The notes under the pieces are model-generated. The model ran no database searches and had not been told where the DNA came from. It saw only the letters and a list, made by a program, of their open reading frames with translations. A stretch of 56,786 nucleotides of DNA from Pedobacter sp. ASV17 (GTDB taxonomy: Bacteria; Bacteroidota; Bacteroidia; Sphingobacteriales; Sphingobacteriaceae): the NCBI RefSeq assembly GCF_016429065.1, contig NZ_JAELTX010000013.1:1-56786 (forward strand), read 5' to 3'. The translations under genes and the position numbers were made by a program. The number at the start of each line of letters is the position of its first letter. Positions within the stretch are counted from its first letter, which is position 1. Below are positions 26,360 to 34,786 of this stretch, one piece after another.

Positions 26360-26725
26360 ATGATGAGCAAAAAGGTTTTCATTTTTGATGACAACAAAGA
26401 CATTTTGGAACTGTGTACCCTTATCCTAGAAGGGGCAGGATATGAAACCAAAACCTCATCTACCTCAAACGATATTATCGACCAAGTGGCAGGCTACCAA
26501 CCCGACGTGATTTTAATGGACAATTGGCTGCCCGATGTAGGCGGCATAGAAGCCACACAAGAGCTTAAAAGACATCCGGTGTACAAAGACATCCCTGTGA
26601 TTTATTTTTCGGCCAATAACGATATTAAAGCCTTGGCTGAAACGGCTGGCGCCGAAAGTTATTTAGCAAAACCTTTTGACATTGACCAACTGGAAGAAAT
26701 AGTGGTAGCGATGATTGGGAAGTAA
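26360..26725 (+). CDS. Single-domain response regulator
   Basis: The 121-residue product is a lone receiver (VFIFDDNKDILELC, acceptor Asp in VILMDNWLPDVGG, YFSANND, YLAKPFD). It follows cheB by two bases and closes the operon. Two ATGs (26360, 26363) are possible starts. The acceptor motif has LMDNW instead of LMDxxMP; otherwise it is complete. Confidence 0.9.
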   Translation: MMSKKVFIFDDNKDILELCTLILEGAGYETKTSSTSNDIIDQVAGYQPDVILMDNWLPDVGGIEATQELKRHPVYKDIPVIYFSANNDIKALAETAGAESYLAKPFDIDQLEEIVVAMIGK

Positions 26726-26929
26726 TTTTTGAAGATGAATTGGCTATGCGTCTTTGCAGGAAGATTTTTTAACCGCAGCGTACAATATTTCGGGTGAGAA
26801 GTCCAATGCCCTGGATATTGGTCATGTGGAAATAGAAAACCTATCTGTCATTTCAAAAAAGGAGGAATTAATTGAACTTATTAAACTTCCCAGATACATT
26901 GAATGGAAAAAATCAAAGCTAGAAACTAA

Positions 26930-26967
26930 AGGCTGAGATTGCTTCGTTGTACCCCCTCGCAATGACG
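26930..26967. repeat. Dispersed repeat (often misread as SRGGTTKQS-type ORFs)
   Basis: GATTGCTTCGTTGTACCCCC followed by TCGCAATGACGAG is a wide-spread bacterial intergenic repeat; its minus-strand reading SSLRGGTTKQS is a familiar spurious translation. It lies in the 293-base gap (26726-27018) that holds no convincing gene. Confidence 0.6.
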
Positions 26968-26977
26968 AGATAAAAAA

Positions 26978-27010
26978 AGACTTACGAAGTTTTAAAAACT
27001 TCGTAAGTCT
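26978..27010. repeat. 33-base palindromic repeat, family A, copy 2
   Basis: Arms AGACTTACGAAGTTT and its reverse complement around TAA, 15-3-15. It lies directly behind the stop of the outer-membrane protein gene and may terminate it. Confidence 0.8.
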
Positions 27011-27018
27011 GCGAAACA

Positions 27019-29460
27019 CTAGTTCTTCATCCTACCTTGCTCCGATTCTGTTCCTGTAGATCTTCTGCGGGCAGGTTTAATTTCATTCTTTCCAAACCTG
27101 TAGCTAAAATTAAGTCTGAACAATTGGGTTTCATTCTTTTGATAAAGGTTGTAATTCAATCCAGGATAAGCACTGCTCAATCTGGTTCTGTTGGTATCAA
27201 AAACGTCTGAAACGGCAAACCTGATGCTTCCTTTTTTGTTAAGGATGGCTTTGCTAATGCCTATATCAACAAATGCTTTTTCTTCTATGGCAAGTGTACC
27301 GTAAGTTAACGGCGACTCGTAGTTGGCATTAATCTCGGCCGTTAACCCATCCATAATGATGAAGTTGTTCTGCATACGAACCTGATAAGAAGTTTGACCC
27401 GTTTTTAAGGCCTGTCCTTCAAGGTTCGGCGTTTCAAAAGCCAAGTGGAAAACATTTAGGTTATTGTTCATCGTCCACCATTTGCTCACTTTTACAGGAA
27501 CCGACAGACTTCCAGAAATAGTGGTATTTTTAGCAATATTTGCATTGGTTTGGTATAAAGCTTTTTGTTTTTCGTCTGGCAAAATCACTTCCGTAATCGC
27601 ATCGTTTACCACGCTGTAGCCAAAGTTCAAGAAGTACTTTTGCATGAAGGTATAATTTACCTCATAATTGTTGGTATACTGCGGATTTAAGAAAGGATTA
27701 CCCTTGTTGTAGGTATATTGGTCCAAATAGTACATAAATGGATTTAAGGCATCATAGCTAGGTCTGTCAATCCTGCGTCCGTACGAAATACCCACTTGGT
27801 GGTTTTTAGACAAAGTTTGTTGAATGTAAATGGTTGGAAAGAAATCCCAGTAACTGCGTTTTACCACCTCGTTAGTGGTTAGCAGATTACCTTTAGAGTT
27901 GGTTTGCTCCATACGTAAACCTAACTGAACGTTGGTGTTTTTAAATTGCTTGTTCAAGTTGGTGTACACCGCATTTACGTTCTCATCGTACACAAACCTG
28001 TTGCTACGGCGCACATCGTTTTGCCAAGCATTACCCATCCATTCTTCTGCACGTAAATCGTTATCGGTTTCTACCCAGCTGCTTTTTGCTCCTGCTTCAA
28101 ACTTCATGGTTTTACTAATAGGTAAAACGTAATCTACCTTAACCGCTTTAATATCTATAATACTTGGGCTATTGTTTCTTAAACGACCAATTGGCTTCAA
28201 CAAAGATCCATCTGGAAAACGATAGTCATTTACCAGTTCGGCATTATCTTTTCCATGGTACCTAGAATAATCCGCATCGGCGGTAAGCTCTTGGCCTGTA
28301 GTATCCAAAACTGATTTATAATTCAGGTTATAAGAAAAGTTACGATAGCTCGATATTTGCGTGTTAGTGGCCGCCAAGGTCGAATCGATTTGTGCAAATG
28401 ACTTTCCAATCAAGGTACGGTTGGTCGATATGTCTTCTGCGCTATTCAAATAGCCATTCACCAACACACCAATGGTATTGTTTTTATTAAGGAAGAAATC
28501 GGCCCCTACTTTAAAGTTATTGTTTTCATAATCGCGAGTATCGTCACCTTTTTGAGAAAAATAGGTATCGGGATTGGCACCAGAACCTTTAGAAACACGG
28601 TTGATACTAATGGTATTATCTCTTGCGCCTTTGTTAAAATTATAGCTACCAAAAACATTAACGCCTTTGTTCCTGTAGTTCAAATTTAGCCCGGTATTTC
28701 CTCTAAGGTTTTTGCCATAGGCCATCCCTGCATTAAAGCTACCATTAGCCCCACCGCTTCTTGCTTTTTTGGTTTTGATATTGATGATTCCTGAATTTCC
28801 AGAGGCATCATATTTTGAAGATGGGTTGGTGATCAACTCGATGGTTTCTATTTCCGAGCTTTGCATGTTCCTCAATAAGTTGGCTACATCTGCTTGGCTC
28901 ATATAGGTTTGTTTACCATCTAACATGATCAAAACACCTTGTTTACCCTGCATCGAAATTCTATCGTTTTGGTCTACCGTAACCCCTGGCGCTCTTTGTA
29001 GCACTTCCAATGCCGACGAACCTACTGCGGCCGAGCTGGCTTCAACATTCATCACCAATTTATCTGCCTTACGCTCCAAAAGAGGTTTCACGGCAGTAAT
29101 ACTTACTGCATTTAAGGTTTTACTGGTGGCTACTAAAATAATTTCGGGTAAGTTGAGCGCTTGCTCGCCTACCGTAAACGCTTTACCTTTATGAATTTGA
29201 TAGCCCATCATGTTAATTTTGATGTAGTAACTCCCTGAAGTGATGCTTGGAAAGCTAAATTTTCCCTCTGGGGTAGTCATGGCAGTTTTTACCAAAGATG
29301 AATCTGAGGATTTAAACAAACCTACCGTTGCATAATCGATGGGTTTGCGTTGCTCGTCTAAAACCAAGCCGTTAACATCTACTTGTTTAGCCCTCTTGGG
29401 CGAGGCGTAAAGTGCCGTAGAAGCAAATAAAGTAAGGATTAAGAGGTGTATAGTTTTCAT
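27019..29460 (-). CDS. Outer-membrane beta-barrel protein with carboxypeptidase-regulatory-like domain (TonB-receptor relative)
   Basis: The 813-residue product has a signal peptide (MKTIHLLILTLFASTALYA), a carboxypeptidase-regulatory-like domain (about 28-110), a plug-like domain (about 118-235; ALEVLQRAPGVTVDQN, LLRNMQSSEIETIELITNPSSKYDASGNSG) and a large barrel ending in FRLNFSYRFGKNEIKPARR. This arrangement is the OMP_b-brl_3 type, related to TonB-dependent receptors but without a clear TonB box. The substrate is unknown. It is monocistronic. Confidence 0.88.
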   Translation of the reverse strand: MKTIHLLILTLFASTALYASPKRAKQVDVNGLVLDEQRKPIDYATVGLFKSSDSSLVKTAMTTPEGKFSFPSITSGSYYIKINMMGYQIHKGKAFTVGEQALNLPEIILVATSKTLNAVSITAVKPLLERKADKLVMNVEASSAAVGSSALEVLQRAPGVTVDQNDRISMQGKQGVLIMLDGKQTYMSQADVANLLRNMQSSEIETIELITNPSSKYDASGNSGIINIKTKKARSGGANGSFNAGMAYGKNLRGNTGLNLNYRNKGVNVFGSYNFNKGARDNTISINRVSKGSGANPDTYFSQKGDDTRDYENNNFKVGADFFLNKNNTIGVLVNGYLNSAEDISTNRTLIGKSFAQIDSTLAATNTQISSYRNFSYNLNYKSVLDTTGQELTADADYSRYHGKDNAELVNDYRFPDGSLLKPIGRLRNNSPSIIDIKAVKVDYVLPISKTMKFEAGAKSSWVETDNDLRAEEWMGNAWQNDVRRSNRFVYDENVNAVYTNLNKQFKNTNVQLGLRMEQTNSKGNLLTTNEVVKRSYWDFFPTIYIQQTLSKNHQVGISYGRRIDRPSYDALNPFMYYLDQYTYNKGNPFLNPQYTNNYEVNYTFMQKYFLNFGYSVVNDAITEVILPDEKQKALYQTNANIAKNTTISGSLSVPVKVSKWWTMNNNLNVFHLAFETPNLEGQALKTGQTSYQVRMQNNFIIMDGLTAEINANYESPLTYGTLAIEEKAFVDIGISKAILNKKGSIRFAVSDVFDTNRTRLSSAYPGLNYNLYQKNETQLFRLNFSYRFGKNEIKPARRRSTGTESEQGRMKN

Positions 29461-29662
29461 TTGTGTGTTATTTTATCTTCAAAAATTTGGACAAAAAAAT
29501 CCCTGTACGCATTTAGCGCATTTTTTTGCCTTTTATAAGTTTTCGCTTAGTTTTTCAAAAAGGGAAACCCCTTATTAATAGTTTATAGCATGTAGACGAT
29601 GAAGTTTTGCAAAAGGTTACAAGAATTTTTCATTTTTTTTAGATAACCACACCAAAAGGCAC

Positions 29663-29701
29663 AAAAAAAGCGGCCTAATTTTGCAACCAGACCGCTTTTT
29701 T
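29663..29701 (-). terminator. Terminator behind the M49-like peptidase gene
   Basis: AAAAAAGCGG pairs with CCGCTTTTTT around an 18-base loop. It lies 13 bases past the peptidase stop on its downstream side. Confidence 0.8.
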
Positions 29702-29713
29702 GGATTTAAAAAT

Positions 29714-31390
29714 TTATTTCATTCCTAAAACATCTACTCCTTGTTCGAAAACCACATCTACAGGAATACCTTTTTGAGCAAGCTTGTCCAAATCGGCTTG
29801 TAATTCAGTTTTAATGATCCCTCTTTCCTTCTGTGCTTTTTCTACGGCTACTTTATCGCCGTTGCCCTGCAAAGTCAGGATCACCGCACTCAATTCGTTC
29901 ATAGCCGAAGCGAACTTCTCGTAGTTCACTTTATAAGCGCCCTGTGCTGTTCTTTCAAATGCTCCTTTTTCCTGGAAAAAATTAAAGCACTGCATGTTTG
30001 CTTTTCCGTGTGCGCTAGAAGCACCAAAACGTACCGAGCGTAAAATACCAGCCATGTAAGTGGTGTAGTAATCTTTGATATCGCCTTGCAGTTCTCCTTT
30101 TTTAAGCAAGCCGGTAACCATGTAAAGGCCCAACACATCGGCTTTACCTTCTTCTAACCACGAATATTGTTCTTGCAAAGCATTACGCACCATTCCTTTT
30201 CCGGTAATGGTATTTTTAATACCCAAACCATGCGCCACTTCGTGGAACATCACATTGGCAAAAAAGGCATCAAATTTAATGTATTTCTGTTGCTCCTTGT
30301 CGATCAACACATTGGCAATTGGCACTAAAATCTTATCGAATTTTGCTTTCATTGCATTTTTCAACTGCGAACGGCGGGTACCTTTTTCCTGTTGGATTTT
30401 CTCGTCGTTAGGCAAATTTACCGCAATGGTCTTAGAACCCGAATTACAGTCACCAGCGTAATAAACCACATCGTATGCGTTCAGCTCCGAATCAGTTCCG
30501 GGAACTTCCTTTTTATATTTATCCGCTACCGGCAATCCTTTTTGAAGTTCAGGAAGCAGGGCTACATATTTGGCCAAACGCTTGCTCCATTCTTTGTCTT
30601 TCACCAATACATAACTCTCAAAAGAAGCTCTGGCATTAAACAATTTGTCTTCGTAGTTCTCAATTGGGCCGATAATAATATCCAGACCATTGGTTTTCAT
30701 ATCCAACCAAGCGTAATCACTTGCAGTATAGTTATCACTCACCAAAGCATCAGCACGCAGGTTAAGGTATTTTTTAAGGCCGGCGTCGTCGGTAATTAAA
30801 GCGGCCTGTTTTAACAAGCTACTAGCTCTTTGCAACTCGTTAGCAAAATAGATGTGATAAGGAATGGAAACCAGTTTGCCATTTTCTCTCCTAATCACAG
30901 AATAAAGTCCTTGTTTATCCTTTACGTCTGATTTTTCCAATTCCTCTTTGGTCATATCCAAAGGGTAAAAAGTCACCCCTAGTGGCTTTTCGCCAATACC
31001 TGCTACAAAAGGTTTATCGCCATTTAACCTGTCCCACGGACCGTAGTTAATTCTTACAAACTCTTTTGTTTTCTCATCTTTAATGGTCGCCAACAAACTA
31101 TCGCGTTGCGGATAGGCTTGTTTCCAAAAAAGTTCGTCCATAATTTGCGCTGCCTCAATCAGCAAAGGCAAAACTTGTCTTTCATTGGCGGTAAGTAAGT
31201 TAAGATCGGTGCTTAGCCTTACTTTTTCATAAATTGGCAAACGTTGGGCTACATATTCTTGCAGGGAATCCAACTCATTTTTCCCAGTATTCTCCTGACT
31301 CTGGTTTTTGCTTGTACAAGCAGTTATTGAAGTCACTAAGGCCGTTCCCAAAATCAGGCTTTTGGCTACACTCATCTTTATTTTTTGCAT
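29714..31390 (-). CDS. M49 (dipeptidyl-peptidase III)-like zinc lipoprotein
   Basis: The 558-residue product begins with a lipoprotein signal (SLILGTALVTSITAC, lipobox Cys about 25). Its zinc site is FHEVAHGLG at about residue 383 and the downstream EEGKADVLGLY at about 411. The EExxAD wording parallels the EECRAE motif of DPP III, but the first motif is HExxH, not the HExxxH typical of DPP III, as in many Bacteroidota relatives. It is probably a membrane-anchored aminopeptidase. The ATG at 31390 precedes the signal sequence. Confidence 0.82.
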   Translation of the reverse strand: MQKIKMSVAKSLILGTALVTSITACTSKNQSQENTGKNELDSLQEYVAQRLPIYEKVRLSTDLNLLTANERQVLPLLIEAAQIMDELFWKQAYPQRDSLLATIKDEKTKEFVRINYGPWDRLNGDKPFVAGIGEKPLGVTFYPLDMTKEELEKSDVKDKQGLYSVIRRENGKLVSIPYHIYFANELQRASSLLKQAALITDDAGLKKYLNLRADALVSDNYTASDYAWLDMKTNGLDIIIGPIENYEDKLFNARASFESYVLVKDKEWSKRLAKYVALLPELQKGLPVADKYKKEVPGTDSELNAYDVVYYAGDCNSGSKTIAVNLPNDEKIQQEKGTRRSQLKNAMKAKFDKILVPIANVLIDKEQQKYIKFDAFFANVMFHEVAHGLGIKNTITGKGMVRNALQEQYSWLEEGKADVLGLYMVTGLLKKGELQGDIKDYYTTYMAGILRSVRFGASSAHGKANMQCFNFFQEKGAFERTAQGAYKVNYEKFASAMNELSAVILTLQGNGDKVAVEKAQKERGIIKTELQADLDKLAQKGIPVDVVFEQGVDVLGMK

Positions 31391-31517
31391 AAATAATATT
31401 CTTTCGGATGTTATTTGAAAGCCCTAAATTAGTAAAAAAGTTGAGGAAGAATATAAGTAGTTAAATACCTGAAGGTTTCCGAACCAACTACCCAACAACA
31501 AACCATAATTTATATTG

Positions 31518-32342
31518 ATGAACCGTTACCAATCTTCATTTCTTGCTGCAGCGCTTGGGCTGTTAATCGCTGGATGCAGCACCTATAAGTATAAGGCTAC
31601 CGACAAGGTGTACAAAAACAATGCAAAGGCTTTTTCTGAAATCATTAAAGCTACGCCCCCCGAAAACCAAAAAATTGACTCGCTATATAGCGAACAGTAT
31701 TTTGTAGGCACCACCAATATGGGCATCAGAAAGCCAAATTTTGTAGTGATACACCATACGGCACAAGACTCCCTTGAACAAACCTTGCGAACTTTTACCT
31801 TAACCAGAACAGGGACTAGCTCTCACTATGTGGTGAGCAGGGATGGTAAAGTGGTACAAATGGTAAACGACTATTTGAGGGCGCAACATGCTGGAGCTGG
31901 TAAATGGGGTAGTGTTACGGACATGAACTCTTGCTCTATCGGCATTGAAATGGATAACAACGGCACTACCGATGTTTGGACAGATGCACAGATCAATAGC
32001 TTGTGTGCCTTATTGGGCACCTTAAAGAAAAAATACAGCATTCCAACGGCCAACTTTATTGGCCATGCCGATTTTGCTCCTGGACGGAAAAACGACCCAA
32101 AGAATTTTCCTTGGAAAACCTTGGCCCAAAAAGGTTATGGTTTATGGTATGATGACGTTTTAGATAGCGTACCTCAGAATTTTGACTCTACTGCCGCCCT
32201 TAAAGTAATTGGTTACAATGTGCAACATTTAAACTATGCCATTGAAGCTTTTAAGATCCACTACATCCAAACAGATATTACGCAAACGCTTACAGATTTT
32301 GATAAGCAGGTGCTTTATAATTTGTACAAGAAGAGCTTGTAA
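31518..32342 (+). CDS. N-acetylmuramoyl-L-alanine amidase (amidase_2, AmiD-like) lipoprotein
   Basis: I start at ATG 31518; a TTG precedes it. The 274-residue product has a lipobox signal (LGLLIAGC) and an amidase_2 domain: FVVIHHTAQDS (zinc His), SSHYVVSRDG, RAQHAGAGKWG (zinc His), SIGIEMDNNG and FIGHADFAPGRKNDP (zinc His plus the Asp used in catalysis). It should cut the amide between MurNAc and L-Ala in recycled or damaged peptidoglycan from the outer membrane. The C-terminal 60 residues resemble the peptidoglycan-binding tail of AmiD. Confidence 0.9.
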   Translation: MNRYQSSFLAAALGLLIAGCSTYKYKATDKVYKNNAKAFSEIIKATPPENQKIDSLYSEQYFVGTTNMGIRKPNFVVIHHTAQDSLEQTLRTFTLTRTGTSSHYVVSRDGKVVQMVNDYLRAQHAGAGKWGSVTDMNSCSIGIEMDNNGTTDVWTDAQINSLCALLGTLKKKYSIPTANFIGHADFAPGRKNDPKNFPWKTLAQKGYGLWYDDVLDSVPQNFDSTAALKVIGYNVQHLNYAIEAFKIHYIQTDITQTLTDFDKQVLYNLYKKSL

Positions 32343-32360
32343 GAACCCTTGCATAAAACA

Positions 32361-32392
32361 AACCTCGCAGGTTTTAAAAACCTGCGAGGTTG
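32361..32392. repeat. Palindromic repeat, family B, copy 1
   Basis: Arm AAACCTCGCAGGTTT, spacer TAA, reverse arm with its last base changed. A half of family A (GAAACTTCGTAAG) follows at about 32396-32408, so the two families are joined here. Confidence 0.8.
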
Positions 32393-32424
32393 ATGAAACT
32401 TCGTAAGACTGTCTTAATCGACAC

Positions 32425-32922
32425 CTAATTAGTTATTTGCGCGATGTTCTCTACCGATCTAAGCATATTTAATCCCGCAAGTGCCAATCCGTTTTCAGGA
32501 AATTCTTTCAACACTTGCTCATAATATTCTTTTGCTTTTTGTCCATTCCCTATCTGACTGTAACAGAATGCCATGTTGCAAAGCCCCATTTCCTTGTAAC
32601 ATGCTCTTGAAGAACTTAAAAGCGTCAGGAAGCGATACTTGTCAACCCACCTGTTTTTACTAAAATACGCTACACTCTTTTCAAAAGAAGGAAGTGCTGC
32701 TTCAAATTTTTGTTTCCTCACAAGTTTCATCCCTTGCCTATGCTCTTTTGCAATTAAATTTCTAAGCACAAAAGCGAGGATGGAATATGTCAACGCACCA
32801 AAAATAAAAGGCTCATAAAAATTTGCTAAATGATATAAATAGATAATTAGTGCGACAAGGATGAATTGAAAGACAAAAGAAGGCCAAGAGATTTGTCTAA
32901 TCGTTGGTAGGTTTGATGCCAT
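32425..32922 (-). CDS. TPR-containing membrane protein
   Basis: The 165-residue product has two hydrophobic helices (about 14-32 and 40-58) and a cytoplasmic region with tetratricopeptide-like helices (ACYKEMGLCNMAFCYSQIG, QKAKEYYEQVLKEFPENGLAL). TPRs bind partner proteins, but no partner is indicated. The gene stands alone between the amidase and the mobile element. Confidence 0.68.
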   Translation of the reverse strand: MASNLPTIRQISWPSFVFQFILVALIIYLYHLANFYEPFIFGALTYSILAFVLRNLIAKEHRQGMKLVRKQKFEAALPSFEKSVAYFSKNRWVDKYRFLTLLSSSRACYKEMGLCNMAFCYSQIGNGQKAKEYYEQVLKEFPENGLALAGLNMLRSVENIAQITN

Positions 32923-33040
32923 AAATCGTCGATGATGTTTAGGTTAGCTTGAAATCATTTGTGATTCGAAAAAATACAATGATGTAAAAAAGGTCTCTAA
33001 AATCCAACTTTACAAGTCAAATATGAAAGGATTATTATTT

Positions 33041-33070
33041 AAAAAAATCACCCGTTTAGGGTGATTTTTT
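33041..33070 (+). terminator. Terminator hairpin after a 13-codon reading frame
   Basis: AAATCACCC, loop GTTTA, GGGTGATTT, then a T-run. ATG 33023 opens a 13-codon frame (MKGLLFKKITRLG) whose TGA lies in the stem. Nothing upstream on this strand is a known gene. Confidence 0.6.
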
Positions 33071-33112
33071 ATTTTTTCTGCAAGAAAAAAACTCTAGGAT
33101 GGCAGGCATAAA

Positions 33113-33145
33113 AAACCTCGCAGGTTTTAAAAACCTGCGAGGTTT
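33113..33145. repeat. Palindromic repeat, family B, copy 2
   Basis: Exact 15-3-15 palindrome, AAACCTCGCAGGTTT, TAA, reverse complement. An extended identity of about 39 bases is shared with the copy at 56633, so the mobile element lies between direct repeats. Confidence 0.85.
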
Positions 33146-33826
33146 AACTAGGCAGTTATTCGTCATTTTGAGCGCATGTGAGACCACGGAGAAGCTATGT
33201 AGTAAATTCAAAATCAACGAAGTTAAATCTAGCGCCTTGTAGATGTTGATTAATTATGGAGCTAGATTTCTTTTCGTCGCGCCTCCCTTCCGACAAATCG
33301 TAACAGGTTATCGAAATGACGGCATTAACAATATTTTTTCATACTCCGTCATCTCAACGATCGAACGAAGAGAGATCCAGCAACAGTGTAACATAATGTT
33401 GCTAGTTAGATTTCTAACAAACCATCTATACCCCCTAAAACAAACCGTGTTATTTTAAGGTATTTTCTTCGGTAGTTTCAAAAACAAAGCGTTCCAAACT
33501 CCTCCACTTCCCCAAAAAACCTATTTCATTACAAAATCCTTAATGGCCTCTGCTTTAGAAGCAAGGGCGAATGTTCAGCTGCTTTTTCGAGGCTATAAAA
33601 TGATGTGCGAGAAGAATTAGAGGGACACTTAGGGAGACATTAAGGGGGACTAAATGGTGCAAAAATAACAGCATAGCACCCGCCCTATCTATTTCGAAAA
33701 GGGCTTTTACCGCTTCAAAACCAGGATTAGAAGATAGATATTACCTTATTTTTTATGCTTACGTTTTTACTAAAACGCTCGCCTATAAACCATTATGCAT
33801 TTTACACCCAAATTAGCTGTGTGTAG
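33146..33826. other. Repeat-rich intergenic region with the left end of the mobile element
   Basis: No gene is recognised. 33155-33420 contains degenerate copies of a CGTCAT...GAGCG-type chromosomal repeat on both strands, which creates a spurious ORF at 33243-33458. At 33617-33655 there are three to four imperfect units of 10-12 bases (TTAGAGGGACAC, TTAGGGAGACAT, TAAGGGGGAC). The left terminus of the Mu-like element must lie here, before the repressor stop at 33827, but I could not identify a TG end or a target duplication. Confidence 0.5.
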
Positions 33827-34495
33827 TTACTCTAAACGTATTACGCCTACCACAATAGCAACCTTATATATGGCCGAAACAGGTAAGTTAAACGGAGGGT
33901 AAAACTCCGAATTGTCCGATTTGCAGATCAGCACATCTTTTTTTTCTGGGTTTTCAAACAAGCGTTTTACAATGGCTCCTTGCTCAGTGTCTAGCACATA
34001 AGGCTTTCCCCATTGTACAAAGCTGAGATCCTTAAGCGGCTTGCAGGCCAACAAATCCCCGCTTGCATATTTTGGATACATGGAATTTCCAGCAACAGAA
34101 ATTAGATACTTCGCCCCCCTTTTTTCAAATAAAGGAACTTCGTAATAATCGGTCACCTCATTTTCGATCACCTGGATATCTCCATTTCCAAACCCAGCCA
34201 TGGCATCAATAGGAATAAGCGGCAAACCTAATCCGCTACTGCTTTCCTTTTTAACAAGACGTTTAGAACCATAAGGTGCTTGAGGCTCCCTAACCACAGC
34301 ACTATGACCACCCTCAATCAACTCATAAACACTTTTATTTATCGACTTAGCAATCTCTTCGATGAAAGACAACTTTAAATCATCAGAATTAAGTTTACTT
34401 TGAAGGTTTTGGGGAGACACCTCCATGCTTCTAGCAATCTCAGCCAATTCAATATTATATTTTTTTAGCTTGATTTTCAGTTCATTACCAGTCAT
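33827..34495 (-). CDS. S24-family (LexA/CI-type) prophage repressor
   Basis: The 222-residue product has an N-terminal helix-turn-helix (residues about 1-60) and a C-terminal self-cleaving peptidase S24 domain. The cleavage dipeptide is Ala100-Gly101 (DAMAGFGNGD), the nucleophile Ser138 (AGNSMYPKYASGD) and the general-base Lys177 (GAIVKRLF), so the autoproteolysis apparatus looks intact. This implies release by RecA filaments after DNA damage. It is transcribed leftwards, away from the early operon, with two operator-like dyads in the 86-base gap between them. Confidence 0.92.
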   Translation of the reverse strand: MTGNELKIKLKKYNIELAEIARSMEVSPQNLQSKLNSDDLKLSFIEEIAKSINKSVYELIEGGHSAVVREPQAPYGSKRLVKKESSSGLGLPLIPIDAMAGFGNGDIQVIENEVTDYYEVPLFEKRGAKYLISVAGNSMYPKYASGDLLACKPLKDLSFVQWGKPYVLDTEQGAIVKRLFENPEKKDVLICKSDNSEFYPPFNLPVSAIYKVAIVVGVIRLE

Positions 34496-34529
34496 AATAA
34501 ATAAATTAATTTATAATTACTTTTTTATA

Positions 34530-34576
34530 TAAACAATAGTGTTTATTTTTGCGTATACTATTTACAAATATGTAAA
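34530..34576. promoter_or_regulatory. Early operator pair and promoter -7 box
   Basis: Two dyads: TAAACA-ATAG-TGTTTA (34530-34545) and TTTACA-AATA-TGTAAA (34561-34576), consensus TwwACA-N4-TGTwwA. The first overlaps the box TATTTTTG (34544-34551), and the second lies at the expected transcript start, so bound repressor would block the early promoter. No TTG at -33 is visible. Confidence 0.75.
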
Positions 34577-34581
34577 CAATT

Positions 34582-34782
34582 ATGCATGCATCCAAAGAAC
34601 TCATTAAATATCCTGAAAACCTTGTGCTGGCCGAGGCCCTAAAGCAAACAGGCATCAGCTATAAACACATTGCCAAAAGAATAAACGTAAGCCGCGTATA
34701 CCTGAGCAGAGTGCTTAACGGAAAAGACAAAGGCGGACAAATTATCGGAAAACTAAAAGAGATCGCAGAACTAACCCAATAA
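34582..34782 (+). CDS. Small helix-turn-helix regulator (Cro/Ner-like)
   Basis: The 66-residue product is essentially one helix-turn-helix domain (LAEALKQTGISYKHIAKRINVSRVYLSRVLNGKD). It is the first rightward gene after the operators, the position of Ner in Mu and Cro in lambdoid phages, so negative control of the repressor or early promoter is inferred. The ATG at 34582 follows the second dyad by six bases. Confidence 0.82.
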   Translation: MHASKELIKYPENLVLAEALKQTGISYKHIAKRINVSRVYLSRVLNGKDKGGQIIGKLKEIAELTQ

Positions 34783-34786
34783 ACAA

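Noticed and set aside
26754..26936. 60-codon ORF behind the last response regulator
   Set aside because: No ribosome site or family, partly formed by intergenic sequence; may be a gene remnant but cannot be supported.
26822..27019. Minus-strand ORF with SSLRGGTTKQS
   Set aside because: Known type of spurious translation of a dispersed intergenic repeat.
33243..33458. 71-codon ORF left of the element
   Set aside because: Built from degenerate CGTCAT...-type repeats; not protein-like.
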